A stretch of DNA of 64,000 bases. It comes from Miltoncostaea sp963770865. Its GTDB lineage: Bacteria > Actinomycetota > Thermoleophilia > Miltoncostaeales > Miltoncostaeaceae. Of this stretch, positions 1 to 9,514 are shown one piece after another. Under the pieces are notes generated by a model. That model saw only the letters and a program-made list of their open reading frames with translations, was not told where the DNA came from and did not search any database. The stretch covers positions 186,001 through 250,000 of the forward strand of contig CAVYRD010000013.1 of NCBI GenBank assembly GCA_963770865.1, given 5' to 3'. The stretch's first letter is position 1, and every line of letters starts with the position of its first letter. Made by a program: the position numbers and the translations under genes.

Positions 1-2
1 CG

Positions 3-848
3 GGTCAACGGCGACGGCTGCGACGGGGCGTCGGCCTCTGCCTCGTGGCCGCCGCTGCGGCGAGCCTGGCGCTCGCGGCTCTGGCGAGCGGGCTCGGCGG
101 CCAGCAGGAGGCGGCGCAGAGCATCACGGTGACGCTGGGCAAGGGCACGACAACCGTGAGCGGGGCGGACGCGCTCGTGTCCGGCCTGACGAAGATCACG
201 GCGCGCAACACCGGCACGAAGCCCACGAACTTCGCGCTCGCGCGCCTGCGCCCGGGCAAGACCCTCGCCGACCTGACCGCGGAGGTCACGCGCAGCAGCG
301 CGTTCCCGGAGGACTCGGTCGCGACCATCACGACGACCTTCGGTCTCGCTCCGGGCAAGTCGTTCGTGACGACGCTGAAGCTCCCGCCCGGCGACTACGT
401 GACCACCCAGCCGCCCGACGGCAAGGGGCTCGGGCCCGCGACCGCGTTCACCATCGCCGACGGCGTGGCCGGCGGGACGCCGCCGAAGACGACCGGCACG
501 GTGACCCTGTACGACTACGGCATCAAGGCCCCGGCGTCGATCCGCGGCCACGGCACCGTGGCGATCCACAACATCGGCCTGAACTACCACTTCGTGCTCG
601 GGATCCGGCTGAACCGCGGCGTGGACCCCGCGAAGGTCATCGCCGACATCCGCGCGAACCGGCAGGGCGGCCCGCCGCCCGGCGAGTTCATCCAGATCAT
701 CGGCATCGTGAGCCCCGGCACGGTCAACTACGTGAGGACCGACCTCAAGCCCGGCACCTACGTGATCGCCTGCTTCAACAGCGACCGCCACAGCGCGGGC
801 CACAACCACGCCCAGTTCGGGATGGTCCGCAAGCTCATCGTCAAGTGA
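3..848 (+). CDS. Secreted cupredoxin-like protein, 5' end outside window
   Basis: The reading frame is open from base 3. It begins with an arginine-rich stretch (RRRLRRG) followed by a hydrophobic Ala/Leu run, which is a signal peptide n-region and h-region, so the true start probably lies just before the window and the GTG at 45 is internal. After the signal come two beta-rich segments. The last third has His in 'IHNIGLNYHF', then a Cys ('VIACFN'), several His ('RHSAGHNH') and a Met ('QFGM'), in the His-Cys-His-Met order of a type 1 copper site. An exported copper or electron-transfer role is therefore plausible but not proven. The next gene also encodes a cupredoxin-like protein. Confidence 0.6.
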   Translation, partial: GQRRRLRRGVGLCLVAAAAASLALAALASGLGGQQEAAQSITVTLGKGTTTVSGADALVSGLTKITARNTGTKPTNFALARLRPGKTLADLTAEVTRSSAFPEDSVATITTTFGLAPGKSFVTTLKLPPGDYVTTQPPDGKGLGPATAFTIADGVAGGTPPKTTGTVTLYDYGIKAPASIRGHGTVAIHNIGLNYHFVLGIRLNRGVDPAKVIADIRANRQGGPPPGEFIQIIGIVSPGTVNYVRTDLKPGTYVIACFNSDRHSAGHNHAQFGMVRKLIVK

Positions 849-853
849 CGGCT

Positions 854-887
854 CGGGGCCCGGCCGCCGCGCGGCGGCCGGGCCCCG
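854..887. terminator. Perfect 34-bp GC palindrome between two cupredoxin genes
   Basis: Seventeen bases (54-70 of this stretch) are followed directly by their exact reverse complement, all G/C. As RNA this would fold into a very stable hairpin a few bases after the stop codon at 848 and just before the next start at 901. No T-run follows on either strand, so it could be a terminator, an mRNA 3' stabiliser or an attenuator. Confidence 0.45.
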
Positions 888-900
888 GCAGGATGACGCC

Positions 901-1688
901 GTGACCGTCGTCGCCACACCTCCCGTCTCCGCCCCGGCGGTGCACCGGATCCGCATCACGGACGACGGGGTCATCCCCGCCGACCTGGTCGTCGCGCCGT
1001 CGGACGCGATCGTCTGGCGCAACGGCGGGCGCAACCGTCACACCGTCACCGCCGACGACGGGCGCTTCGGGTCGCAGACCCTCTTCACCGGCGACACGTT
1101 CCGCATCACTGCGCCGGCACGGCCGGGTCCTACGCGTACCACTGCATCTTCCACCTGTACATCCGCGGCAGCCTGACGGTCTCGCCGATCACGCTCGGGT
1201 CGCGCGGGCCCGTGGACTTCGGTCGCCGTCCGGCCCTGCGGGGCCGCGTCTCGGGTGTCGGGGCCGGCACGGCCGTCGAGGTGCAGCGACGCGATGGCGG
1301 CGCCTGGGTGACCGCCGGCCGCGCGGCGACCCGCGTGGGCGGCGTGTTCGCGCTCACCACGCCGGCACTGCGGGCAGGCACCGTCTTCCGCGCTCTGGCC
1401 GGCGCGGCGGTGAGCCCGGTCGTTCCGATCCAGGTGCGGCCCGTCGTCGCCGTCGGCCGACGAGGGTCGCTCCTCACCGTCCGCGTGCGGCCGGGACGGG
1501 CGGGCACCACGGTGCGACTGGAGCGCCTCGGGGGAGTCACGCGCAGCTGGATGGTGGTCGGTCGGGCGCACCTCGCCGGCGGGCGGTCGCGGTTCACGCT
1601 CGGTTCGCCGGGGGCCTACCGGGCCACGGTCGGCGCGCAGCCGGGGCTCACGGCGCGGTCTTCCCGGGTCGTCGTGCTCCGCGGGTAG
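901..1688 (+). CDS. Cupredoxin/plastocyanin-like protein, frameshifted
   Basis: The first frame (GTG 901) gives a plastocyanin-like beta sandwich with 'IVWRNGGRNRHTV', which contains the first copper His. One base is missing near 1112-1116. Restoring it joins the frame that continues 'GSYAYHCIFHLYIRGSL' with the ligand Cys and second His. The usual axial Met of this motif (HPxM) is Ile here, which would give a Met-less site or none. About 150 further residues form a beta-rich C-terminal region of unknown function. No signal peptide is evident at this start. The single-base break looks like a sequencing error because both halves stay well conserved. Confidence 0.6.
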
Positions 1689-1715
1689 CGCTCCCGCGCG
1701 CGGCGACGACGGGCG

Positions 1716-3207
1716 CTAGGCGGCGGGGCGGTCCTCGTCGGAGATGCCGTCCAGGTCCCAGACCGGCTCGGCGGTCTGCCAGGAGTCCAGGCGGTTGAGC
1801 CCGTCGAGCGCGGCGGTCTTGTAGCACTCGGCGAGCGTCGGGTAGTTGAAGACCGTGTCCACGAAGTGCTCCACGCAGCCGCCGAAGGTCATCACGGCCT
1901 GGCCGATGTGGATCAGCTCGCTGGCGCCCTCGCCGATGATGTGGACGCCCAGCAGCTCGTGCGTCTCCCAGTGGAAGATCAGCTTCAGCAGGCCGGTGCG
2001 GTCGCCGATGATCTGGCCGCGCGCGATCTCCCGGTACTGCGCCTTGCCCACCTCGTACGGGATCCCCGCGCGGGTGAGCTCGTCCTCGGTGCGGCCGACC
2101 GCCGAGATCTCGGGGATCGTGTAGACGGCGTAGGGCACCAGCGACGGGACGCTGCGGGCGGCGATGCCGAACGCGTGGCAGGCGGCCAGGCGCCCCTGCT
2201 CCAGCGAGGTGGAGGCGAGGCTCGGGAAGCCGATCACGTCGCCCACCGCGTAGATGTGCGGCACGACGGTGCGGTAGTGCTCGTCCACGGCCAGCCGGCC
2301 GCGGTCGTCGGCCGCGAGGCCGGCGTTGGCCAGCTCGAGGCGCCGCGTGGCGCCGCTGCGGCCGATCGAGTAGAGCGCCTTGTCGGCCACGATGTGCTTG
2401 CCGCTGGCGAGGTGGATGCGGACCTTGCCGTCGTCGCCCTCGTCGAGGTCGACGCCGCTCACCTCCTCGCCCAGCCAGAGGGTCATGCGCCGCTCGCGCA
2501 TGTGGAAGGCGAGCGCGTCCATGATCTCGGCGTCGATGAACGGCAGCAGGCGCGGGCGCTTGTCGATCAGCGTCACCCGCGTCCCGAGCGCGGCGAACAT
2601 GCTCGCGTACTCCAGGCCGATCACCCCGGCGCCGATCACGGCCATCGTCCGCGGCAGGCGGTCCATGGTGATGGCGTCGTCGCTCGTGATGACGCGCCGC
2701 CGGTCGAACGGGATGTGCTCGTCGCGGGTCGCCGTCGTGCCGGTCGCGATGACGATGGTGCGGCCGGTGAGCGTGCGGCGCTGGTGCCCGGCGCGGTCGT
2801 CGACGGCCAGCGTGTGCGGGTCGATGAACGACGCGGTGCCGTCGTAGAGGTCGATGTCGTTGCGCAGCAGCTGGTGGCGCACGACGTCCATCTCGTTGCG
2901 CACCACCTGATCGGTCCGGAAGACGAGGTCCTCCATGCCGATGTGGTGGCCGTTGACGTGCGACGCGCCGAGGAAGCCGCGGTCGCGGTAGCCGCTGAGG
3001 GCGACGGTCGCCTCGCGCAGGGTCTTGGACGGGATCGTGCCCGTGCGCACGCAGACGCCGCCGATGTCGGTCTTGCGCTCGATCAGCGGCGACGCGCTTG
3101 CCGAGCTTGGCCGCCTGGATCGCGGCGCGCTGGCCGCCCGGCCCGGACCCGATCGCGATCAGGTCGTAGTCGAAGGATCCACCGTCCACCGAATTCAGAT
3201 CGGTCAT
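1716..3207 (-). CDS. sthA: Soluble pyridine nucleotide transhydrogenase, 1-nt frameshift
   Basis: Flavoprotein of the disulfide oxidoreductase fold that exchanges hydride between NADH and NADP+ in the cytoplasm. The N-terminus has the FAD dinucleotide motif 'IAIGSGPGGQRAA', a second Rossmann motif 'VIGAGVIGLEYASMF' follows, and 'YAVGDVIGFPSLASTS' is the FAD-binding ATG-like motif. The redox CxxxxC of lipoamide dehydrogenases is replaced by 'GGVCVRTGTIPSK', with only one Cys, as in SthA. The start chosen is ATG 3207; an upstream GTG at 3234 is possible. One extra base near 3093 shifts the frame after 'KLGKRVA'. About 480 residues, normal for the family. Convergent with the cupredoxin gene. Confidence 0.85.
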
Positions 3208-3293
3208 CGCGGCGCGAACGTAGTCCCGCGCCACGCGGGCGGGCTATCGCCGCGCGGCCAAGCCACCGGCGCCCCGCGCATGTCCCGCGGGGC

Positions 3294-4209
3294 TCAGCCC
3301 GCGCCGGCAGCCGGCGCCGCGCGCATGCGCCCGAGGAACCGCACCAGCGTCTCGCCCGCCAGGTCCAGGCTGTGCGCCGACACCTTGTCGAGCGTGTCGG
3401 CGCGGGTGTGCCAGCGGCGGGTAGTCGAAGTCGATCAGGTCGATCGAGGGGACGCCGGCCTCGCAGGAACGGGGTGTGGTCGTCGAGCACACGCCGAGGC
3501 CGTGCCGGGCGGGAACGCCGCTGCCGCGCCCACGGCCCGGCGGCCGCCGCGCGCAGGCGCGCCCAGAGCGCCGGGTCGCGAGCTCGCCTCGCGCGGGATC
3601 GCCAGGTCGCGGTCGGCGACGAAGTCGACCACGACCGCCGCGTGCAGCTCGTCCGCGTGGGCCGCGGCGTAGGCGCCGCTGCCGCGCAGCCCGTCGGCCC
3701 GGAAGTCGCGCGAGCCGCGCGGGCTCTCCTCCCCGTCGAACATCACGACGCGCAGCGGCCGCAGGCAGGCGCGCCGGTCGGCGGCGAGCGCGCGGGTCAC
3801 GCCGAGCACCGCGGCCACCCCGCCGGCGCCGTCGTTGGCGCCGACGAAGCCGGGGATGTCCTTCGTGTCGTAGTGGGCGCCCAGCAGGATCGGCCGGCCG
3901 CGGCCGGGGAGCCCGCCCACCACGTTGCGCAGCCCGCCGGGGACGTCCTCGAAGCGGCCGCCCGGCAGGCGCGCGCGCAGCCGCTCCGCCAGCGCGCGCG
4001 AGGCCGCCGAGCCGGCCGGGCGCGGCCCCATCTCCACCTGCATGCGCAGGTCGGCGAAGGCGCGGCCGCGCGTCGAAGCGATCGGCCGTCGGCCCCGGCG
4101 CGCCCGCGCCGCCCGACCCGCCGCACGCGCCGGCGGCGAGCGCCGCGAGGACGCCGAGCGCCACCGCCGCCGCGCGACGGCCGGCCCGGCTGCCGGGTGG
4201 GGGGCGCAT
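3294..4209 (-). pseudogene. M28-family zinc aminopeptidase, exported, several frameshifts
   Basis: Starts at ATG 4209 with a signal peptide ending in a lipobox-like 'LAAGAC', suggesting a lipoprotein. The metallopeptidase core is recognisable: 'LLGAHYDT' (His and Asp zinc ligands), 'GANDGAGG' (bridging Asp) and 'MFDGEES' (catalytic Glu pair). Reading it through needs frame changes near 4065, 3570, 3470 and 3420, after which the frame ends 'AAPAAGAG' at the stop at 3294. Four breaks in 900 bp is more than in neighbouring genes, so it is either a decaying gene or a badly called stretch. Predicted role: extracytoplasmic aminopeptidase (family knowledge). Confidence 0.65.
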
Positions 4210-4251
4210 CAGGGCATCCTCGCACGGGCCCCGTGGCGTACGCTCGCCGCC

Positions 4252-4770
4252 ATGGCGTACGACCCCCGTCTCGGCGACCGCTTCATGTTCGACGCGGAGG
4301 ACCTCGCCGCCAACACGCGCGGCGCGGTGTCGGCCGAGCAGGCGCGGATGCTCGACGCCACGGCCGGCGTGATGGCGCGGCGCGAGCCGCGCGTCATGGG
4401 CATGCTCGGCGTCGTGTTCCTGATCGTCATCGCGGCCGTGGTCGTCGGCCTGGCCGCGACGCCGGGCGGCGGCGCGACGGGCGGCATCGTCGCCGCGGTG
4501 ATCCTCGCCTGGATCCTCGCCATCGTCCTGTTCTTCATGCGCCGCGGCCGGCGCCTGCGCCACACCATGGAGGAGCGGGACGTGCTCACCGCCGAGGGCC
4601 CGCTCAGCATCCGCACGACGGCCACGGGCACCTGGTACGCGCACGTCGGCCCGGCCCGCTTCTCGGTCGACCGCTACCAGAGCGAGGTGCTGCAGGAGGA
4701 TGCGCGCTATCGCGTCCACTACCTCGACGCCCCCGACGGCGGCATCCCGCTGTCGCTGGAGCGCGCGTGA
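4252..4770 (+). CDS. Small membrane protein, two TM helices
   Basis: 172 residues from ATG 4252. A charged N-terminal 50 residues is followed by two hydrophobic helices (roughly residues 62-82 and 92-107: 'MLGVVFLIVIAAVVVGLAA' and 'VILAWILAIVLFFM') and a basic 'RRGRRLR' cytoplasmic anchor. The C-terminal 60 residues look like a small beta domain. No family recognised. It overlaps the glycosyltransferase by four bases (GTGA), so the two are translationally coupled and may work together at the membrane. Confidence 0.75.
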   Translation: MAYDPRLGDRFMFDAEDLAANTRGAVSAEQARMLDATAGVMARREPRVMGMLGVVFLIVIAAVVVGLAATPGGGATGGIVAAVILAWILAIVLFFMRRGRRLRHTMEERDVLTAEGPLSIRTTATGTWYAHVGPARFSVDRYQSEVLQEDARYRVHYLDAPDGGIPLSLERA

Positions 4771-5504
4771 GCGGCGGCGCGCAGCCCCGTGCGGACACCG
4801 TGGTGTTCGTCCCGGCGTGGAACGAGGAGGACAACCTGCCGGCGGTGCTCGACGAGGTGCGGCGCGAGCTGCCCGGCGCCGACATGCTGGTGATCGACGA
4901 CGGGTCCACGGACCGCACCGCCGAGGTGGCCCGCGCCCACGGCGCCGACGTGGTCTCCTTCGGCGAGAACCGCGGTCTGCGGATCGGCGTCGCCACGGGC
5001 TACCGCGAGGCCGGCGAGCGCGGCTACGCCTTCTGCGGGAGGGTCGACGCCGACGGCCAGCACCCGGTGGCCGAGCTGCGGCGCCTGCTCGAGATGGTGC
5101 GCTCCGGCGCCTGCGACGTCGCCATCGGGTCGCGCTTCATCCCCGGCGAGGGCTTCGAGGAGGACCGCTACCGGCCGAGCGCCGCCCGGCGCCTCGGCAT
5201 CGGGCTGCTCCAGACGGCGATGCGCATCCGCCTGGGGCGCCCCTTCCACGACCCGGGCAGCGGCATGGTGGCCGCCAACGCCGCGGCCATGCCGGTGATG
5301 GGGATCCCGTACACCTCCGGCGCGCCCGAGGTCGAGGCGCTGATGCGGCTCCACAAGGCCGGCCTGCGGGTGGAGGAGGTGGCCGTCGAGATGCGCGCGC
5401 GGGCCTCGGGCGAGTCGCGCCTGCGCGGGCGCACCGCGCTGAAGCTGGTGATCTCGGTCACGGCCACGCTCCTCTTCTTCCGCTGGCTGAGCAGGCGGAG
5501 GTGA
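4767..5504 (+). CDS. Family 2 glycosyltransferase
   Basis: 245 residues starting at the GTG that overlaps the previous stop. Standard GT-A features: 'VPAWNEEDNLPAVLDEV' nucleotide-sugar loop, 'VIDDGSTDRT', and the DxD-type 'RVDADGQH' metal motif. It resembles the polyprenyl-phosphate mannosyl/glucosyl transferase group (DPM1-like), though without the C-terminal membrane helices of some members; the adjacent two-helix membrane protein could anchor it (inference). The likely donor is a nucleotide sugar and the acceptor an isoprenyl phosphate. It overlaps the next gene by GTGA. Confidence 0.8.
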   Translation: MSGGAQPRADTVVFVPAWNEEDNLPAVLDEVRRELPGADMLVIDDGSTDRTAEVARAHGADVVSFGENRGLRIGVATGYREAGERGYAFCGRVDADGQHPVAELRRLLEMVRSGACDVAIGSRFIPGEGFEEDRYRPSAARRLGIGLLQTAMRIRLGRPFHDPGSGMVAANAAAMPVMGIPYTSGAPEVEALMRLHKAGLRVEEVAVEMRARASGESRLRGRTALKLVISVTATLLFFRWLSRRR

Positions 5505-5982
5505 CGCCGCGCGCGTCGTTGCGGTCCTCGGCTACTCGGTGCGCGGCGCCCGCGGGCTGCACCCCGTCTGCCGCGCACGCGTCGAGGAGGCGGCGCGCGC
5601 AGCGCGCGGCGACGACCTCGTGGTGCTCTCCGGCTGGGCCCGCAGCGCCGGCGCGCGCTCGGAGGCCGCGCTGATGCGCGAGGCCTGGACCGGCCCGGCG
5701 GCGCGCCTCGTGCTCGACGACGGCGCCCACCACACGGCGCAGAACGCCGCCCACGTCGCGCGCATCGCCCGCGAGGCCGGAGCCGACGAGGTGCTGGTGG
5801 TCACCTCGCGCTGGCACGCCCGCCGGGCGGCCGTCGCCTTCCGCGCCCTGCTGCGCGGGACGGGCGTGCGGGTGTCGGTGGCCGGCGCGCCCGGCCCGGG
5901 GGGCGTGCGCGCGCGGGCCCGGGAGGCGGCCGTGTGGCCGGTGTTCGGGCTGCAGCTCGCGCGGGTACGGCGGGACGCGTGA
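5501..5982 (+). CDS. YdcF/DUF218-like protein, frameshift just after start
   Basis: 'VVAVLGYSVRGARG' and 'LVVLSGWARSAGARSEAALM' match the DUF218/SanA-YdcF fold, associated with envelope and polysaccharide functions. The good start is the GTG at 5501 overlapping the glycosyltransferase stop, but its frame differs from the conserved body. One base missing near 5505-5507 would give a start followed by 'ARVVAVLGYS'. Without that repair the first start in frame is GTG 5539, which cuts off the first beta strand. About 160 residues. Fourth-base overlap (5979-5982) with the phosphatase gene downstream. Confidence 0.65.
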
Positions 5983-7124
5983 GCACCTCCGCCGCCGCCC
6001 TGCTGCGCCGCGACGCGCCGCCGCACGAGCTGCCCGAGCGCATCGTGGAGGCCGCCGCCCGCCTCGCCGGCGGGCCGGCGGCGGTCTACGTGGTCAACGT
6101 GGACGGCTCGGCGCTGCGCCTGCTGGCGGGCGACCCGGGGCTCTTCCCGGACGAGATCGCCGCCGCGCTCGGCATCGGCCCGGAGATCCCGCCCGAGTCG
6201 ATCCCCGCGTTGCGCGCCGCGGTGGAGGCCGCCGTGGCCGGCGGTTCCTGCGAGCCGCTCGTCCTGGCCGACCGCGCCGTCGGGGCGCTGGCCTGCGCGG
6301 GGGCGCCCGCCGCGTCGCTGGAGGCGCTCGCCGCCGAGGCGGCCCTCGCCCTCGAGCTCGGCAGCGGCTACACCGACGCCGTCCACGCCACGCGGCGGCG
6401 CCGCCGCCCCCAGGCCGCGGCCGAGATCCAGCAGAACCTCCTGCCGCCCCGGCTGGCGCGGGTCACCGGCGCCACGCTCGCGGGCGGGGTGCTGCCCGGC
6501 TACGAGGTGGGCGGCGACTTCTTCGACTACGCCGACAACCCGGACGGCCTGTGGCTGACCCTCGCCGACGCCGTCGGCAAGGGCAACGAGGCCGCGGCGC
6601 TCGCGTCGCTGGCCGTCGGCGCCCTGCGCTCGGCCCGCCGCTCGGGGGCGGCCGTGGAGGAGGCCGCGCGCGCGATGCACGAGGCGGTGCGCAGCGCCGG
6701 GCCGGGCTCGCCGTTCGTCACCGCCGTGGTCGCGGTCTGGCACACGGCCACCGGCCGGCTGCGCTGGATCACCGCCGGCCACCCCCGACCGCTCGTCCTG
6801 ACCGCCGACGGCGTGGTCCACACGCTGACCGACGGCGTCACGCGCCCCCTCGGCGTGCGCGGCCACGGGTCCGAGCCGCGCGCCGCCGAGTGCGACCTGC
6901 CGCCCGGCGCGCGGCTGGTGCTCTACTCCGACGGCATCGTCGAGCAGCCGGTCGGACTCACCAGCCGGGCCTACGGCATCGACGGCGTGATGGGCGTGCT
7001 GCGCGAGGCCTCCCGCGCGACACCCGCCGGCATCGTCCGCCGCCTGCAGGACGGCGTGATCGCCGCCGCCGCGGGGGCCGCCCTACGGGACGACGCCACC
7101 CTCCTGGTGGTCGCCCGCGACTGA
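5979..7124 (+). CDS. SpoIIE/RsbU-type PP2C phosphatase with N-terminal sensor region
   Basis: 381 residues. The first 140 residues resemble a GAF-like sensory domain. The rest is a PPM phosphatase of the SpoIIE group: 'AEIQQNLLPP' linker, metal-binding 'GGDFFDY', 'LADAVGKGNEAA', 'ITAGHPRPLVL', 'LVLYSDGIVEQ' and the closing 'RDDATLLVV' Asp. Such proteins dephosphorylate anti-sigma-factor antagonists in stress pathways. No partner anti-sigma or STAS gene lies beside it; it ends an operon of envelope-type genes. It overlaps the convergent MFS gene by about 40 bp at the 3' ends. Confidence 0.85.
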   Translation: MSTSAAALLRRDAPPHELPERIVEAAARLAGGPAAVYVVNVDGSALRLLAGDPGLFPDEIAAALGIGPEIPPESIPALRAAVEAAVAGGSCEPLVLADRAVGALACAGAPAASLEALAAEAALALELGSGYTDAVHATRRRRRPQAAAEIQQNLLPPRLARVTGATLAGGVLPGYEVGGDFFDYADNPDGLWLTLADAVGKGNEAAALASLAVGALRSARRSGAAVEEAARAMHEAVRSAGPGSPFVTAVVAVWHTATGRLRWITAGHPRPLVLTADGVVHTLTDGVTRPLGVRGHGSEPRAAECDLPPGARLVLYSDGIVEQPVGLTSRAYGIDGVMGVLREASRATPAGIVRRLQDGVIAAAAGAALRDDATLLVVARD

Positions 7125-8324
7125 CAGGGTCGAGGGCCCTCGCAGAAGGGCCGCCCCGCCGGTCACGACCAGGCATCCCGCCGCCACCAGCCCCGCCGCC
7201 ATCGCCAGGGACGCGTGCGTCGACCAGGCGTCGATCAGCGCCCCCGCGGTGGCCGAGCCCGCTGCCACGCCGGCCGCGATGCCCGTCATGAGCCAGGTGT
7301 AGGACTCGGTGAGCGTCCCCTCGCGCGCCACGTCGGCCACCATCGCGTAGAGGGTGGCGAAGGCCGGGGCGATGCACGCCCCGGCGGCCACCAGCGCGAG
7401 GCCGAGGACGAGCGGCGAGGGGGCCATCGCCACCAGGGCGTCGGCCGCCGCCGTCGCGGCGAGCATCACGGTCAGGCGCCGCGCCGGATCGGCCGGCGCG
7501 CCGCTGCGGGCGACGATCAGGCCGCCGATCAGGCTGCCCGCCGCCCACGCGGCGAGCAGCGGGCCGACGAGGGCCGCGTGGCCGTGCTGCTCGGCGTGCG
7601 CGGCGGTGGAGATCTCGATGGCGCCGAACGACGCGCCCATGAAGGCGACGGTCCCCAGCAGCACGAGCAGGGCCGGGCTGGCGAGCGCGCCGGCGAGCGT
7701 GCGGGCGACGCCGCTCGGCCGCCAGCGACGCGAGCCGGGCAGCGCCGCGAAGGCGCCGGTGCCGGCCACGAGCAGCGCGGCGCACGCCACGAGGCCCACG
7801 GCCGGCGAGGTGACCGCCGCCACGACGCCCACAAGCAGCAGCGGGCCCACGATGAAGGTCATCTCGATGGCGGCCGACTCGAGCGCGTAGATCGCGTGGC
7901 GGCGCTCCGGCGGCACCAGGTCGGGCCACAGCGCGCGCGTCGCCCCGCCGAGCGGCGGGTGCAGCATCCCGGCGACCACCGCCAGCGCCACGAGGACGGC
8001 GAGCGGGGTGCCGGACGGCAGCAGCGCGATCGCCACCAGCGGCACGGCGCAGCCGAAGGCGGTGGGCAGGAGCACGGCCCGCTGGCCGCGCAGGTCCACC
8101 AGGCGCCCCACCAGCGGCGACACGCAGGCCAGGCCGAGGGCGAACCCGGCCGCCGCCGCGCCCCCGCCGGCGTAGCCGCCGCCCAGCTCGCGCACGCGCA
8201 GGATGAGCAGCAGCTCGATCGCCGTGTAGGGCAGGCGCCCGGCCAGCGACGCGAGGAGCGTGCGGGTGACCTCGGGGAGCGCGAACAGCGCGCGCAGGGA
8301 GGCGGTCTCGGTGCTCGCGGCCAT
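7083..8324 (-). CDS. MFS transporter
   Basis: 413 residues with roughly 12 hydrophobic helices in two halves joined by a charged central loop ('ALPGSRRWRPSGVART'). 'LVGRLVDLRGQRAVLL' in the first half is the loop 2-3 MFS signature (GxLaDrxGrr-like). The substrate cannot be read from sequence; drug or metabolite efflux is the usual guess for stand-alone actinobacterial members. ATG start at 8324, divergent from the BNR gene with a 74-bp gap, and tail-to-tail with the phosphatase gene. Confidence 0.8.
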   Translation of the reverse strand: MAASTETASLRALFALPEVTRTLLASLAGRLPYTAIELLLILRVRELGGGYAGGGAAAAGFALGLACVSPLVGRLVDLRGQRAVLLPTAFGCAVPLVAIALLPSGTPLAVLVALAVVAGMLHPPLGGATRALWPDLVPPERRHAIYALESAAIEMTFIVGPLLLVGVVAAVTSPAVGLVACAALLVAGTGAFAALPGSRRWRPSGVARTLAGALASPALLVLLGTVAFMGASFGAIEISTAAHAEQHGHAALVGPLLAAWAAGSLIGGLIVARSGAPADPARRLTVMLAATAAADALVAMAPSPLVLGLALVAAGACIAPAFATLYAMVADVAREGTLTESYTWLMTGIAAGVAAGSATAGALIDAWSTHASLAMAAGLVAAGCLVVTGGAALLRGPSTLSVAGDHQEGGVVP

Positions 8325-8398
8325 CCCCCAGAGCTATCACAGTGGACCGGAGGGGGCCGCCGGGGGCAGGATCGGGGTAGGCGACGACGGGGGTACCC

Positions 8399-9514
8399 AT
8401 GGCCACGGTGCGAGTGCTCGTCGGGACGCGCAAGGGCGCGTTCCTCATCACGTCCGACGGCGGCCGGCGCCGCTGGTCCATCGACGGGCCGTTCTTCGGC
8501 GGCTGGCAGGTGATGCACGTCCACGGGTCGCCGGCCGACCCCGACCGGCTCTGGGCGTCGCAGTGGACCGACTGGCACGGCCAGCTCGTGCAGCGCTCCG
8601 ACGACGGCGGCCGCACCTGGGCGCCGGTGGGCGAGGGCTTCGCCTACGACGGCGAGACCGGCACCCACCAGTGGTACGACGGCACGCCGCACCCGTGGGA
8701 GTTCAACCGCGTGTGGCACCTCGAGCCCTCGCCGGACGAGCCGGACACGGTCTTCGCCGGCGTGGAGGACGCGGCCCTCTTCCGCTCCACCGACGGCGGC
8801 GCCACCTGGACCGAGCTCGCCGGGCTGCGCACCCACTCCACCGGCGACCGCTGGGCGCCCGGGGCGGGCGGCATGTGCCTGCACACGATCATCATCGACC
8901 CGGCCGACGCGCGGCGGATGTTCGTCGCCATCTCCGCCGCCGGGGCGTTCCGCACCGAGGACGGCGGGGACACGTGGGAGGTCGCGACGGCCGGGCTGCG
9001 CTCCGAGTTCCTGCCCGACCCCGAGGCCGAGGTCGGCCACTGCGTCCACAACCTGGCGATGCACCCCTCGCGCCCGGACACGCTCTTCATGCAGAAGCAC
9101 TGGGACGTGTGCCGCAGCGACGACGCCGGGCGCAGCTGGAGGGAGGTCAGCGGCGACCTGCCGAGCGACTTCGGCTTCCCGGTGGCCGTCCACGCCCACG
9201 AGCCCGAGACGGTCTACGTCGTGCCGATCCTGAGCGACGCGCAGCACTACCCGCCCGAAGGGCGCCTGCGCGTCGCCCGCAGCCGCTCGGGCGGCGGCGA
9301 GTGGGAGCTGCTCGGCGAGGGGCTGCCCCAGCGCGACTGCTACGTCAACGTGCTGCGCGACGCGATGGCGGTCGACGCGATGGACGACTGCGGCGTCTAC
9401 GTCGGCACGACCGGCGGGCAGGTCTTCGCCTCGGCCGACTCCGGCGACACCTGGGCGCCGATCGCCGAGCACCTGCCCTCGGTCCTCTCGGTGGAGGTGC
9501 AGACGATCCCGTGA
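8399..9514 (+). CDS. BNR/sialidase-like beta-propeller protein
   Basis: 371 residues with at least five BNR (Asp-box) repeats of the form S-x-D-x-G-x-T-W: 'RSDDGGRTW', 'RSTDGGATW', 'RTEDGGDTW', 'RSDDAGRSW', 'ASADSGDTW'. It belongs to the exo-alpha-sialidase/VPS10-like propeller group, but there is no signal peptide and no clear sialidase catalytic set, so it is probably a cytoplasmic propeller of unknown ligand. The gene overlaps the downstream MoaD/ThiS-like gene by GTGA, so the two are translated together. Confidence 0.8.
   Translation: MATVRVLVGTRKGAFLITSDGGRRRWSIDGPFFGGWQVMHVHGSPADPDRLWASQWTDWHGQLVQRSDDGGRTWAPVGEGFAYDGETGTHQWYDGTPHPWEFNRVWHLEPSPDEPDTVFAGVEDAALFRSTDGGATWTELAGLRTHSTGDRWAPGAGGMCLHTIIIDPADARRMFVAISAAGAFRTEDGGDTWEVATAGLRSEFLPDPEAEVGHCVHNLAMHPSRPDTLFMQKHWDVCRSDDAGRSWREVSGDLPSDFGFPVAVHAHEPETVYVVPILSDAQHYPPEGRLRVARSRSGGGEWELLGEGLPQRDCYVNVLRDAMAVDAMDDCGVYVGTTGGQVFASADSGDTWAPIAEHLPSVLSVEVQTIP

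Noticed and set aside
1866..5504. A 1,212-codon open frame on the plus strand covering sthA and the M28 gene
   Set aside because: It is antisense to recognised genes and only its last 245 codons (the glycosyltransferase) have homologous motifs; long stop-free shadows are expected at this G+C.
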